Positions 36,420-46,392 of a DNA stretch of 63,624 bases are shown one piece after another. A program made the translations under genes and the position numbers. Numbering within the stretch: position 1 is the stretch's first letter; each line of letters begins with the position of its first letter. The notes under the pieces were generated by a model that was not told the origin of the DNA, ran no database searches, and worked only from the letters and a program-made list of their open reading frames with translations. Source of the stretch: Bacteroidota bacterium (lineage in GTDB: Bacteria; Bacteroidota; Bacteroidia; Sphingobacteriales; Sphingobacteriaceae); the NCBI GenBank assembly GCA_013288485.1, contig JABDBW010000004.1:1-63624 (forward strand), written 5' to 3'.

Positions 36420-37450
36420 TGGAATTAACAGACATCATCGTAAAATTTATTTTGGTATTTATCATTTTCGCGATAAGCCTGGTGATAGCTATGTACTCTA
36501 CTTATGCAGAGCGTAAAATAGCTGCATTTTTCCAGGACAGGATAGGCCCCAACCGCGCGGGACCCTGGGGTATTTTCCAGCCTTTAGCAGATGGCGGCAA
36601 GATGTTTTTGAAAGAAGAGATCATCCCAACCAACGCCAGCGGGTTCTTATTCATCGCAGGCCCGTCATTAGCTATCATGACCGCCTGTATTGGTTCGGCG
36701 GTAATTCCGTGGGGGCAAAAATTAACCATTGGGTCGCATGTTATCGATCTGCAGGTTGCCGATATTAATGTGGGAGTACTATACATTTTTGGTGTGGTTT
36801 CCTTAGGCGTTTACGGGGTGATGATTGGCGGATGGGCATCTAACAATAAATACTCTTTATTGGGCGCTATACGCGCGGCATCGCAAAATATAAGTTACGA
36901 AATATCAATGGGGTTGTCAATCATCGCTTTATTGATGGTTACAGGTACATTGAGCCTTCGCCAGATAGCCGAACAGCAGCATGGCTGGCATTGGAACATA
37001 CTTTACCAACCGGTTGGCTTTTTATTATTTATTGTTTGCGCTTTTGCCGAAACTAACCGTACCCCGTTCGATCTGCCCGAATGTGAAACCGAGCTCGTGG
37101 GTGGTTACCATACCGAATACTCATCAATGAAACTGGGTTTTTACCTTTTTTCTGAGTATATCAATATGTTCATTTCATCGGCGGTAATGGCTACGTTATA
37201 TTGGGGCGGCTATAATTATCCCGGCATGGATTGGGTGCTGGCGCATACCGGCCCGGCTATTGGCCCGCTGATTGGGACCGCGGTTTTATTTGCCAAAATA
37301 TTTTTATTCATATTCTTTTTTATGTGGGTGCGGTGGACGATCCCCCGTTTCCGATACGATCAGTTAATGGACCTGGGCTGGAAAATTTTAATACCGCTGG
37401 CCATAGCAAATATTGTGATCACCGGTATTGTTATTACTTTAATAAAATAA
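36419..37450 (+). CDS. nuoH: NADH-quinone oxidoreductase subunit H
   Basis: YAERKIAAFFQDRIGPNRAGPWGIFQPLADGGKMFLKEE; AETNRTPFDLPECETELVGGYHTEYSSMK. Confidence 0.98.
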   Translation: MELTDIIVKFILVFIIFAISLVIAMYSTYAERKIAAFFQDRIGPNRAGPWGIFQPLADGGKMFLKEEIIPTNASGFLFIAGPSLAIMTACIGSAVIPWGQKLTIGSHVIDLQVADINVGVLYIFGVVSLGVYGVMIGGWASNNKYSLLGAIRAASQNISYEISMGLSIIALLMVTGTLSLRQIAEQQHGWHWNILYQPVGFLLFIVCAFAETNRTPFDLPECETELVGGYHTEYSSMKLGFYLFSEYINMFISSAVMATLYWGGYNYPGMDWVLAHTGPAIGPLIGTAVLFAKIFLFIFFFMWVRWTIPRFRYDQLMDLGWKILIPLAIANIVITGIVITLIK

Positions 37451-37452
37451 AG

Positions 37453-37950
37453 ATGGAACCATTAAGTAATAAACGAAAAGTAATTGAACAGAAGCCGCTT
37501 AATTTTTTAGAGCGTGCTTACCTGCCCGCTATTATACAGGGGCTGGCAATTACCATGAAGCATTTTTTCAGGAAGCCGGTAACCATCAGCTACCCCGAAG
37601 AGAAGCGTGAGTTTTCTGAAAACTTTCGCGGTATGCACTCGCTAAAGCGTGATGAGGATGGACGCGAACGCTGTACTGCCTGCGGTTTATGCGCGTTATC
37701 ATGCCCTGCCGAAGCCATAACTATGATAGCTGCCGAACGCCAGCTGGGTGAAGAGAATTTATATCGCGAAGAAAAGTACGCGGCGGTATATGAAATAAAT
37801 ATGCTGCGCTGTATTTTTTGCGGCCTTTGCGAAGAAGCCTGCCCCAAAGAGGCCATTTATTTGGATGGCGATATTGTACCGGCAGATTATTTAAGAAAAG
37901 ATTTTATTTACGGAAAAGACAAATTAGTTGAGGCCCCGTTAAATCAATAA
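37453..37950 (+). CDS. nuoI: NADH-quinone oxidoreductase subunit I
   Basis: ERCTACGLCALSCPAEAITM and RCIFCGLCEEACPKEAIYLD two 4Fe-4S motifs. True start inferred at MEPLSNKRK (37453); the track ORF (37231) over-extends into nuoH. Confidence 0.96.
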   Translation: MEPLSNKRKVIEQKPLNFLERAYLPAIIQGLAITMKHFFRKPVTISYPEEKREFSENFRGMHSLKRDEDGRERCTACGLCALSCPAEAITMIAAERQLGEENLYREEKYAAVYEINMLRCIFCGLCEEACPKEAIYLDGDIVPADYLRKDFIYGKDKLVEAPLNQ

Positions 37951-37966
37951 AGAAGTTTTATACCTT

Positions 37967-37976
37967 TGCCCAACTC
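37967..37976 (+). promoter_or_regulatory. Possible internal nuoJ promoter
   Basis: TATACCTTTGC (TAnnTTTG) in the nuoI-nuoJ spacer followed by a TTGCCC/GGGCAA hairpin; position approximate. Confidence 0.4.
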
Positions 37977-38011
37977 TTTTTGGAAGGGCAAGTGTTTTGA
38001 AATAAATAAAC

Positions 38012-38509
38012 ATGAATACATTTTACTTCATCGCGTTTTTATCTATATTTTTCTCCATTTTGGTGATCACCGCCAAAAACCCGGTGCATAGCATATTGTA
38101 TTTGATCCTTACATTTTTTACGTTTACCATTCACTATATTTTATTGAACGCCCAGTTTTTGGCGATAGTTAATTTTATAGTGTACATGGGCGCCATATTG
38201 GTATTGTTCCTGTATACGCTGATGCTCATCAACCTGAATAAAGAATCGGAACCGGCTAAATCAAACCTGGTAAAAATAGCAGGAGTTATTGGCGGCTGTT
38301 GCTTTTTGGTAACCATTATTGCCTCAATAAAAGCATTAGGCGCCTCGCCGGCCGTAGTGCTTAAAGACCCCAGCCTGGGCCTGGTAAAAAATTTAGGAAA
38401 GGTATTGTTCAACGAATATTTATTGCCATTCGAAATATCATCCGTATTGCTGTTATCGGCAATGGTGGGCGCTGTTTTACTGGCTACAAAAGAACCTAAA
38501 ACTACGTAA
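38012..38509 (+). CDS. nuoJ: NADH-quinone oxidoreductase subunit J
   Basis: AKNPVHSILYLILTFF...FLAIVNFIVYMGAILVLFLYTLMLINL. Confidence 0.96.
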   Translation: MNTFYFIAFLSIFFSILVITAKNPVHSILYLILTFFTFTIHYILLNAQFLAIVNFIVYMGAILVLFLYTLMLINLNKESEPAKSNLVKIAGVIGGCCFLVTIIASIKALGASPAVVLKDPSLGLVKNLGKVLFNEYLLPFEISSVLLLSAMVGAVLLATKEPKTT

Positions 38510-38838
38510 TGGAAAACATAGCAAATACCATACAAACCATTCCGCTTAATGAGTATATCCTGTTAAGTTCTATCATATTTTCGATAGGGGTTATAGGTGT
38601 ATTGATCCGCCGTAATGCTATCGTGATATTTATGTCGGTTGAGTTGATGTTGAATTCGGTAAACCTTTTATTGACCGCTTTTTCAGTTTATCACGGCGAT
38701 GCCAGCGGACAGGTTTTTGTATTTTTTATTATGGCCCTTGCCGCTGCCGAAGTAGCCGTAGGCTTAGCCATCATAGTAATGATATACCGTAACACCAATT
38801 CAATAGATATTAATGTGCTGAACAGGTTGAAATGGTAA
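38509..38838 (+). CDS. nuoK: NADH-quinone oxidoreductase subunit K
   Basis: IGVLIRRNAIVIFMSVELMLNSVNLLLTAFS...AAAEVAVGLAIIVMIYRN. Confidence 0.97.
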   Translation: MENIANTIQTIPLNEYILLSSIIFSIGVIGVLIRRNAIVIFMSVELMLNSVNLLLTAFSVYHGDASGQVFVFFIMALAAAEVAVGLAIIVMIYRNTNSIDINVLNRLKW

Positions 38839-38839
38839 C

Positions 38840-38930
38840 CCCCCAGCCCCCTAAAGGGGGTGGGATTAGAGTGACAGTAATAAACTAATAAAAAGCCTTC
38901 GTTCCCCCTTTAGGGGGTTAGGGGCACAAC
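38840..38930. repeat. Head-to-head pair of a dispersed C/G-run repeat in the nuoK-nuoL spacer
   Basis: CCCCCCAGCCCCCTAAAGGGGGTGGG and inverted GTTCCCCCTTTAGGGGGTTAGGGGC; related copy near 19290-19317. Confidence 0.85.
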
Positions 38931-38937
38931 TTAACAC

Positions 38938-40842
38938 ATGGATAAATACATCTGGCTTATTCCTATATTACCGTTAGCCGGTTTCGTTATTAACGGCCTC
39001 GGCCGCAATAGCCTGTCGAAAGGCGCTATAGGCTTTATCGGTAGTTTTTTAGTTTTAATTTCATTTGGGTTAAGCGTTGGCGCGTTCTTACAGATACATG
39101 CCACTAGGCAACCTATAGTTGTCGACCTGTTCGACTGGTTTGGCGCAGGCTCGTTAAAGATCAGCTTCTCGTTTTTGATTGACCAGCTAAGTTCATTAAT
39201 GCTGCTCATTATTACCGGCGTTGGCTTTTTGATCCACCTGTACTCGGTAGGGTATATGCATGATGATAAGGGTTATGGCAAGTTTTTCGCTTACCTTAAC
39301 CTGTTTGTTTTCTTTATGCTGTTACTTGTATTAGGCTCCAACTACCTGGTAATGTTTATAGGCTGGGAAGGCGTGGGGCTTTGCTCGTATTTACTTATTG
39401 GTTTCTGGTATACCAACCCAAGTTATGCTGATGCCGCAAAAAAAGCGTTCATTATGAACCGCATTGGCGACCTGGGTTTTTTGATCGGCATATTTTTAAT
39501 ATTCAACACTTTCGGCAGTATAGCCTATGCTGATGTTTTTGGTAAAGCAGCGACAATGCATTCGGGCGATGGGCCGTTCGTGCTCATCACTTTACTATTA
39601 TTTGTTGGCGCTATAGGTAAATCGGCACAACTGCCCTTATTTACCTGGCTGCCCGACGCTATGGCCGGCCCTACGCCAGTATCGGCATTAATACACGCCG
39701 CTACAATGGTTACCGCGGGCGTATATATGATAGCCCGTTCAAATATCCTGTTCACGCTGGCGCCCGATACGATGGAGGTTGTGGCCATTGTAGGTTTAGC
39801 CACCGCGCTATTTGCCGCCTTAATAGCCTTAACGCAAACTGATATTAAAAAAGTACTGGCTTATTCAACCGTATCGCAACTAGGTTATATGTTTTTAGGT
39901 TTGGGTGTAGGCGCTTATACCGGTGCATTCTTCCATTTGCTTACCCATGCATTCTTTAAGGCTTTATTATTCCTTGGTGCAGGTTCGGTTATCCACGCGG
40001 TTAGCGGCGAGCAGGATATGCGCAAAATGGGAGGGTTAAAAGGCAAGCTGCCCATCACTTTTGTTACTATGCTGATCGGTACGTTAGCTATATCCGGCAT
40101 CCCACCATTTGCAGGATTCTTTTCAAAAGATGAGATTTTATATTACACTTCCCTTCATAGTCCAATAATGTATTGGATCGGTGTTATTACCGCCATGCTT
40201 ACCTCGTTCTATATGTTCAGGTTGATGTTCCTTACATTTTGGGGTAAATTCAGGGGGACACATGAACAAGAACATCATTTGCATGAATCGCCATTAAGCA
40301 TGACCATCCCATTAATAGTATTGGCAATTCTATCTGCTATAGGTGGTTTTATAGGCTTGCCCGAAAGTTTAGGGGGGCACAATTGGCTGGAACATTGGTT
40401 AAGACCTTTAATTTCCCCGACTCCGGGGGGACTAGTGTATGGCGGAGTATCTGCTGAACGCCTAATGATGGGTATTTCTGTTTCAGTTGCTTTGATAGCC
40501 TTAATATACGCCTACATTAAATACGTCAAAAAAGCCCATGTGCCGGTTGCCGATACGGAAGAACGCCCCGCATTGGCAAATTTATCATACAACAAGTTTT
40601 ATATCGACGAAATTTATGATGCGCTGATCCGCAAGCCGCTCGACGCTTTGTCGGGTTTCTTTTATAAGGTGGTTGATAAGCTGGGTATTGACGGCCTGGT
40701 GAACGGTTTAGGCAAGGGAACAATTGAAACCAGCAAGGGGCTCCGTTTATTACAAACGGGCAATGTTGGGTTTTATATATTTATGATGGTGGTAGGCATT
40801 ATTGCCCTGCTGCTATATAGTTTAAACGGATTTTTCATATAA
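38938..40842 (+). CDS. nuoL: NADH-quinone oxidoreductase subunit L
   Basis: GWEGVGLCSYLLIGFWY; GKSAQLPLFTWLPDAMAGPTPVSALIHAATMVTAGVY; LLTHAFFKALLFLGAGS. Confidence 0.98.
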   Translation: MDKYIWLIPILPLAGFVINGLGRNSLSKGAIGFIGSFLVLISFGLSVGAFLQIHATRQPIVVDLFDWFGAGSLKISFSFLIDQLSSLMLLIITGVGFLIHLYSVGYMHDDKGYGKFFAYLNLFVFFMLLLVLGSNYLVMFIGWEGVGLCSYLLIGFWYTNPSYADAAKKAFIMNRIGDLGFLIGIFLIFNTFGSIAYADVFGKAATMHSGDGPFVLITLLLFVGAIGKSAQLPLFTWLPDAMAGPTPVSALIHAATMVTAGVYMIARSNILFTLAPDTMEVVAIVGLATALFAALIALTQTDIKKVLAYSTVSQLGYMFLGLGVGAYTGAFFHLLTHAFFKALLFLGAGSVIHAVSGEQDMRKMGGLKGKLPITFVTMLIGTLAISGIPPFAGFFSKDEILYYTSLHSPIMYWIGVITAMLTSFYMFRLMFLTFWGKFRGTHEQEHHLHESPLSMTIPLIVLAILSAIGGFIGLPESLGGHNWLEHWLRPLISPTPGGLVYGGVSAERLMMGISVSVALIALIYAYIKYVKKAHVPVADTEERPALANLSYNKFYIDEIYDALIRKPLDALSGFFYKVVDKLGIDGLVNGLGKGTIETSKGLRLLQTGNVGFYIFMMVVGIIALLLYSLNGFFI

Positions 40843-40843
40843 A

Positions 40844-42292
40844 ATGACGGTTAGTATACTAATATTTTTGCCGGTAATTGCGGCGTTAGCAGTTTTGTTA
40901 TTCAAAAACGAAACGGCGAAACACGCGGCATTATTTTTCGCTGTTGTTGAGTTGGCTGTAGCCGGGGTATTCCTGGCTAAATTTACGCCCGACGCCAGTA
41001 CGCAGTTTGCCGTTAATGCGCCGTGGATAGTTAACTTCAACATTTATTTTAATGCCGGTATTGATGGTATCAGCATGATGATGGTATTGTTAACCACCCT
41101 GCTTGTACCGCTTATTATTTTAACTACTTACCAGCATCAGTATAAAAACGCGCGCGCTTTTTATGCCCTGATATTATTTATGCAGGCAGGTTTGCTGGTA
41201 GTATTTACCGCGTTAGACGGATTTTTATTTTATGTGGGCTGGGAAGCGGCATTAATACCTATTTACTTTATCTGTTCGCTTTGGGGCGGCGAAAACCGGG
41301 TACGCATCACCATCAAGTTTTTCATTTACACGTTTGCAGGGTCACTGTTTATGTTGTTAGGTATTATTTACCTGTACCTGCTCACTCCCGGTAAAACTTA
41401 CGACCTTCATTCATTTTACAACATTGGTTTGCCTCCCGAAAAGCAAAATATTGTGTTCTGGGCATTCTTTTTGGCTTTTGCCATTAAAATGCCTTTGTTC
41501 CCTTTCCATACCTGGCAGCCCGATACCTATACCGAAGCCCCATCGGCTGGTACCATGATGTTATCGGGCATTATGCTTAAAATGGGTATTTACGGCGTTA
41601 TCAGGTGGCTTATTCCAAATGCCCCTGCTGGGTTGGTTACCTGGCAAAACCTGGTTATTGTGCTTTCGGTAATTGGTGTTGTATATGCATCCGTTATCGC
41701 GTTTACTCAAACCGACGGCAAGCGGCTGGTGGCTTATTCATCCATAGCGCACGTTGGGCTCATAGCAGCGGGTATATTTGCCTGGACCACGCAGGGTTTG
41801 CAGGGCGCCATGATACAGATGCTGAGCCATGGTATTAATGTGGTAGGCATGTTCTTTATATGGGATATCATCAGCACCCGCTTAAAAACGCGCGACATAG
41901 GACAATTAGGCGGTATAGCTAAAGTTGCGCCGCACTTTGCCATAGCATTTTTTATTATTGTGTTAGGTACGGTAGCGTTGCCATTAACCAACGGTTTTAT
42001 AGGCGAATTTTTATTATTGAACAGTGTTTACCAATACAACGTTTGGATGGCCGCTATAGCAGGGTTAACCATCATATTTGGCGCGGTGTATATGCTGCGT
42101 ATGTATAAAAAAGTGATGCAGGGCGAAACCAATGCGTTAACTGCCGTATTTGCAGATATTCATGGCTCAGAGAAAATTGCTTTAGGTATAATTTGTATTT
42201 TAATAATAGGTATAGGTATATATCCGCAGCCAATACTGCATATATCCGCAGCCGCCGTTGAAAATTTGATAAACACTATAAAGATCAGGTAA
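40844..42292 (+). CDS. nuoM: NADH-quinone oxidoreductase subunit M
   Basis: YVGWEAALIPIYFICSLWGG; FAIKMPLFPFHTWQPDTYTEAPSAGTMMLSGIMLKMG. Confidence 0.97.
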   Translation: MTVSILIFLPVIAALAVLLFKNETAKHAALFFAVVELAVAGVFLAKFTPDASTQFAVNAPWIVNFNIYFNAGIDGISMMMVLLTTLLVPLIILTTYQHQYKNARAFYALILFMQAGLLVVFTALDGFLFYVGWEAALIPIYFICSLWGGENRVRITIKFFIYTFAGSLFMLLGIIYLYLLTPGKTYDLHSFYNIGLPPEKQNIVFWAFFLAFAIKMPLFPFHTWQPDTYTEAPSAGTMMLSGIMLKMGIYGVIRWLIPNAPAGLVTWQNLVIVLSVIGVVYASVIAFTQTDGKRLVAYSSIAHVGLIAAGIFAWTTQGLQGAMIQMLSHGINVVGMFFIWDIISTRLKTRDIGQLGGIAKVAPHFAIAFFIIVLGTVALPLTNGFIGEFLLLNSVYQYNVWMAAIAGLTIIFGAVYMLRMYKKVMQGETNALTAVFADIHGSEKIALGIICILIIGIGIYPQPILHISAAAVENLINTIKIR

Positions 42293-42302
42293 AATTTAAT
42301 CA

Positions 42303-43682
42303 ATGAATACGTTAATAGTCATATCTGTTTTACCTATAGTGCTGCTGTATTTGGGGCTATATAAAATGCAAAAAGCATTGCTGCCTGTAACAGTAGTTGG
42401 TTTATTGGTGGCATTAGGTTTAGCGGTAAACCAATGGAACAATAACGCCCGGCCTGAATATCATGGCATGATATTGTTTAACAACTACGCCATCGCTTTT
42501 TCTTCGCTCGCCATTATATCAACAATACTGATCCTGCTGCTATCAAAAGGATATTTTGAAAGGATAAGTCAGCATATAGCAGAGTATTATGCTATTATCC
42601 TGTTTTCGCTCGCTGGCATCGTTGTAATGGTGTCCTACTATAATTTAACTATGCTTTTTATCGGCATTGAAATAATGTCGGTGAGCCTGTATATACTTGC
42701 GGGTATTAAAAAGAATGATTTTGCATCGAATGAAGCCGCGCTTAAATACTTTTTAATGGGCGCTTTTTCAACCGGGTTTTTATTATTCGGCATCACGTTG
42801 GTTTATGGCTCAACCGGTTCATTCGGGATCGACGGCATACAAAGCTGGGTATCTGAACACCGCATAGGCGCAGATCCAATGCTGTATACAGGGGTAATAT
42901 TAATTATTGTTGGCTTATGCTTTAAAGTGGGCGCTGCGCCCTTTCATTTCTGGACACCCGATGTTTACGAAGGCTCGCCCACTTTGATAACCGCGTTCAT
43001 GTCAACGGTATCAAAAACTGCGGCGTTCGCGGCCTTTCTTCGCCTTTTCGCTGCTTGTTTTCCTCTATTTTATTCTTTCTGGACCCCTTTATTCATCGTT
43101 ATTGTTATTATAACGTTGTTTATTGGTAACATAACCGCGCTATACCAGCAAAGCTTTAAGCGTATGCTTGCCTATTCAAGTATTTCTCACGCGGGTTATT
43201 TGCTGCTGGCTATTTTGGCATTGGGGGCAGGCTCGGCCAATTCAATATTTGTGTATGCTTCCGCTTATTCTATCGCCTCTATTATAGCGTTTGGAGCTTT
43301 AATACTGGTACAGCAGGAAACTGGCAGCGATAATTTTGAAAGCTTTAATGGTTTGGCAAAAAACAATCCTTTTTTGGCTTTTGCATTAACGGTGGCTATG
43401 TTATCATTAGCGGGCATTCCGCTTACTGCGGGCTTTATAGGTAAGTTTTATATATTTAATACTGTATTATCCCAACAGCATACAGGGCTGGCTATTATAG
43501 CAGTTATTAATGCCATTATCAGTATTTTCTATTATTTCAGGGTTATTGTAGCGATGTATTTCCGCACTGCCGAGCGAGCGGAAATAACTGTGCCATCCTA
43601 TTACCTGTTTGTTTTGGGCCTTGCGGCGCTGGCAACTGTATTGATCGGGGTGTACCCGCAATTTATTACCGGGCTTATTTAG
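42303..43682 (+). CDS. nuoN: NADH-quinone oxidoreductase subunit N
   Basis: IEIMSVSLYILAGIKKNDFASNEAALKYFLMGAFSTGFLLFG; KVGAAPFHFWTPDVYEGSPT. Confidence 0.97.
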   Translation: MNTLIVISVLPIVLLYLGLYKMQKALLPVTVVGLLVALGLAVNQWNNNARPEYHGMILFNNYAIAFSSLAIISTILILLLSKGYFERISQHIAEYYAIILFSLAGIVVMVSYYNLTMLFIGIEIMSVSLYILAGIKKNDFASNEAALKYFLMGAFSTGFLLFGITLVYGSTGSFGIDGIQSWVSEHRIGADPMLYTGVILIIVGLCFKVGAAPFHFWTPDVYEGSPTLITAFMSTVSKTAAFAAFLRLFAACFPLFYSFWTPLFIVIVIITLFIGNITALYQQSFKRMLAYSSISHAGYLLLAILALGAGSANSIFVYASAYSIASIIAFGALILVQQETGSDNFESFNGLAKNNPFLAFALTVAMLSLAGIPLTAGFIGKFYIFNTVLSQQHTGLAIIAVINAIISIFYYFRVIVAMYFRTAERAEITVPSYYLFVLGLAALATVLIGVYPQFITGLI

Positions 43683-43740
43683 TGAAAAATCAATTTCCCC
43701 AAATTTTGATTTAATATTTGTAGTTTTACAAATATAGTGA

Positions 43741-44385
43741 ATGGAAAATTTTTGGGAACACCTGCAAAATTTAACGGACGCTCAATCCATATTAAGCAAG
43801 GGTGGGTTTTACTTTTTGCTTATTGTAGTTTTTGCTGAAACGGGCCTGTTTTTCGGTTTCTTTTTACCGGGCGATTATTTGTTATTTATGGCCGGCCTGC
43901 TATGCTCATCAGGAATGATAGATGTATCGATAGGTACATTGCTGATCTCGGTGATCGTCGCCGGAATTTTGGGCAATTATACCGGCTATTGGTTCGGTTA
44001 CCGAACGGGGCCGGTATTATTCAGCAGGCATGATTCATTCTTCTTTAAAAAAAGGTATGTAATTATAGCCGAAGAGTTTTATGCGCGCTACGGAGGCATG
44101 GCGTTAGTTTTAGGCAGATTTTTCCCAATAATCAGAACTTTTGCCCCTATCTTTGCAGGCGTTGTTAAAGTTAATTTAAAAAAATTCACTTTATATAACA
44201 TAATAGGCAGCGTTGCCTGGGTAAGTACATTTATTTTATCCGGTTATTTTTTAGGGAGAAAATACCCGCAAATAAAAGATTACCTGGAATATATTGTATG
44301 CGGATTGGTAATAGTTACAACAATTCCGCTCATTTTTGCTTTCTTAAAAAAGAATGTAATGAAAATTAAAAGAGCGGATAAATAA
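43741..44385 (+). CDS. DedA-family membrane protein
   Basis: FAETGLFFGFFLPGDYLLFMAG; GRFFPIIRTFAPIFAGV. Confidence 0.93.
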   Translation: MENFWEHLQNLTDAQSILSKGGFYFLLIVVFAETGLFFGFFLPGDYLLFMAGLLCSSGMIDVSIGTLLISVIVAGILGNYTGYWFGYRTGPVLFSRHDSFFFKKRYVIIAEEFYARYGGMALVLGRFFPIIRTFAPIFAGVVKVNLKKFTLYNIIGSVAWVSTFILSGYFLGRKYPQIKDYLEYIVCGLVIVTTIPLIFAFLKKNVMKIKRADK

Positions 44386-44407
44386 AATGAATTTATAATA
44401 CGTTAAA

Positions 44408-44953
44408 ATGAGTACACAACATCCCTGGCACCAGGTTTCACCGGGCAGCAATATTCCTGAGATAGTACATGCGGTAATTGAGATCCCAAAGGGTTCAAAA
44501 GCTAAATACGAAATTGATAAAGACTCGGGTTTATTAAAGCTCGACCGTGTATTGTTTTCATCAGTAATGTACCCGGCAAATTATGGCTTTATACCACAAA
44601 CTTATTGTGATGATAAAGATCCATTAGATATTTTGGTTCTTTGCTCAATTGATGTGTTCCCGATGTCGATCATTGAAGCCAAGGTTATTGGGGTAATGCA
44701 CATGGTTGATAATGGAGAGCAGGACGATAAGATCATAGCGGTAGCTAAAAATGATATGTCTGTAAATTATATTAATGACCTGAACGAGCTGCCGCCCCAT
44801 GCCATGACAGAGATAGTACGGTTTTTTAAAGATTATAAAGTGCTGGAAGATAAGAACGTAACCATTGAGCATATGTTAGGAAAAAAATACGCTTACAAAG
44901 TAATAACGGAAAGCCTGGAACTGTACCAGGCAACCTTTCCCGTTTATCAATAA
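44408..44953 (+). CDS. ppa: Inorganic pyrophosphatase
   Basis: [56 protein letters not shown]. Confidence 0.97.
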   Translation: MSTQHPWHQVSPGSNIPEIVHAVIEIPKGSKAKYEIDKDSGLLKLDRVLFSSVMYPANYGFIPQTYCDDKDPLDILVLCSIDVFPMSIIEAKVIGVMHMVDNGEQDDKIIAVAKNDMSVNYINDLNELPPHAMTEIVRFFKDYKVLEDKNVTIEHMLGKKYAYKVITESLELYQATFPVYQ

Positions 44954-44960
44954 ATAATTA

Positions 44961-46298
44961 ATGGACCCTGATATTCACATAAACGGTTACTATATCCTCC
45001 TTACCCTATTGCTGGTGCTTTTAAACGGCTTTTTTGTAGCTGCCGAATTTGCATTGGTTCGCGTTCGTACTTCGCAAATAGAATTAAAAGTAAAGAATGG
45101 CAGCCGGGTAGCCCGGCTTACACGCAGTATAATGGCTAACCTGTCAGGTTACCTTGCAGCTACACAATTAGGCATAACCATAGCCTCGCTGGGTTTAGGT
45201 ATAATAGGCGAAGGTGCATTTACAAGTGTAATGCTGTATTTATTTAAAACACTTGGCTTTGAAATAACCTCTGTACTTATAATAAATATATGCCGGGTAT
45301 TCGCGTTTATTGTAATCACCATATTAAGTATTGTGTTTGGAGAATTGGCTCCAAAAAGGCTGGCAATACAAAGTTCGGTACGTACTGCTTTAGCTATTTC
45401 GGCGCCGCTACGTATATTTTTTGTAGTATTTGGACCTATTATTTGGGTGCTTAATAATTTTGCCAATTTTATTTTAAAGCTGTTGGGTATAACACCGGTA
45501 CAAGGCGAAACGCACCATAGTTCGGAGGAATTGCAATATTTATTGGAACAAGGCAAAGAAACCGGCGCGCTTGATTCGACCGAGCATGAGTTGATACAAA
45601 ATGTTTTTGATTTTAACGAACGGGTTGTTAAAAATATCATGGTACCGCGCACCAAAATATCGGGTATTGAAGTAACCACGGGGAAGGATGAATTGCTGGA
45701 AATACTAATAACAGAAGGGTATTCAAGAATGCCCGTTTATGATGATGTGATAGACAAGATAGTAGGCATAGTACACGCCAAAGATATTTTGCCACTGCTT
45801 GCCCGCAATGAGGAGATCATTTTAAAGGACATCATCCGTAAGCCATATTTTATTCCTGAAACTAAAAAGATAAACGACCTGATGGCCGAACTGCAGCAAA
45901 TGCGTATACAAATAGCCATCGTATCCGACGAGTTTGGCGGTACGGCCGGCATGGTTACGCTGGAAGATATTGTGGAAGAACTGGTAGGCGAGATACAGGA
46001 TGAGTATGACGAAGAAAAACCTATTGTTGAAGTATTGAACGATCGTGAATTTATTGTAAACGCGCTGGCCCCTATATATGATGTAAACGGGCACCTGCCG
46101 CATGACTTGCCCGAAGATGGCGACTTTGATACCGTATCGGGCTGGCTGGGCGATATATTTGGCAAGATACCCGATGTTGGTGAACAGAAGGAAGCGAATG
46201 GGTATAACATTACGGTATTGAAAAAATCCGATCAAAACATTGAATCGGTTAAGCTGGAGTTATTGCTGAATAAAGAGGATACGGTAGATTTACATTAA
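44961..46298 (+). CDS. Hemolysin/CNNM-family transporter with CBS and CorC-like domains
   Basis: FFVAAEFALVRVRTSQIE; NVFDFNERVVKNIMVPRTKI; VSDEFGGTAGMVTLEDIVEELVGEIQDEYD. Confidence 0.93.
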   Translation: MDPDIHINGYYILLTLLLVLLNGFFVAAEFALVRVRTSQIELKVKNGSRVARLTRSIMANLSGYLAATQLGITIASLGLGIIGEGAFTSVMLYLFKTLGFEITSVLIINICRVFAFIVITILSIVFGELAPKRLAIQSSVRTALAISAPLRIFFVVFGPIIWVLNNFANFILKLLGITPVQGETHHSSEELQYLLEQGKETGALDSTEHELIQNVFDFNERVVKNIMVPRTKISGIEVTTGKDELLEILITEGYSRMPVYDDVIDKIVGIVHAKDILPLLARNEEIILKDIIRKPYFIPETKKINDLMAELQQMRIQIAIVSDEFGGTAGMVTLEDIVEELVGEIQDEYDEEKPIVEVLNDREFIVNALAPIYDVNGHLPHDLPEDGDFDTVSGWLGDIFGKIPDVGEQKEANGYNITVLKKSDQNIESVKLELLLNKEDTVDLH

Positions 46299-46392
46299 TT
46301 AGAGCAAAGAAGCAAGAGCCAGGAATCAAGACTGTAAATCAGCAAGAACCACCTGTCTTGACTCTTAATTCGCGGACTCTTAATTCTAAAAA

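Noticed and set aside
37231-37452. N-terminal extension of the nuoI ORF in the track
   Set aside because: It overlaps the nuoH coding end; the conserved start MEPLSNKRK at 37453 is preferred.
45149-45679. 176-aa minus ORF inside the CNNM/CBS gene
   Set aside because: Antisense shadow ORF over a confident gene.
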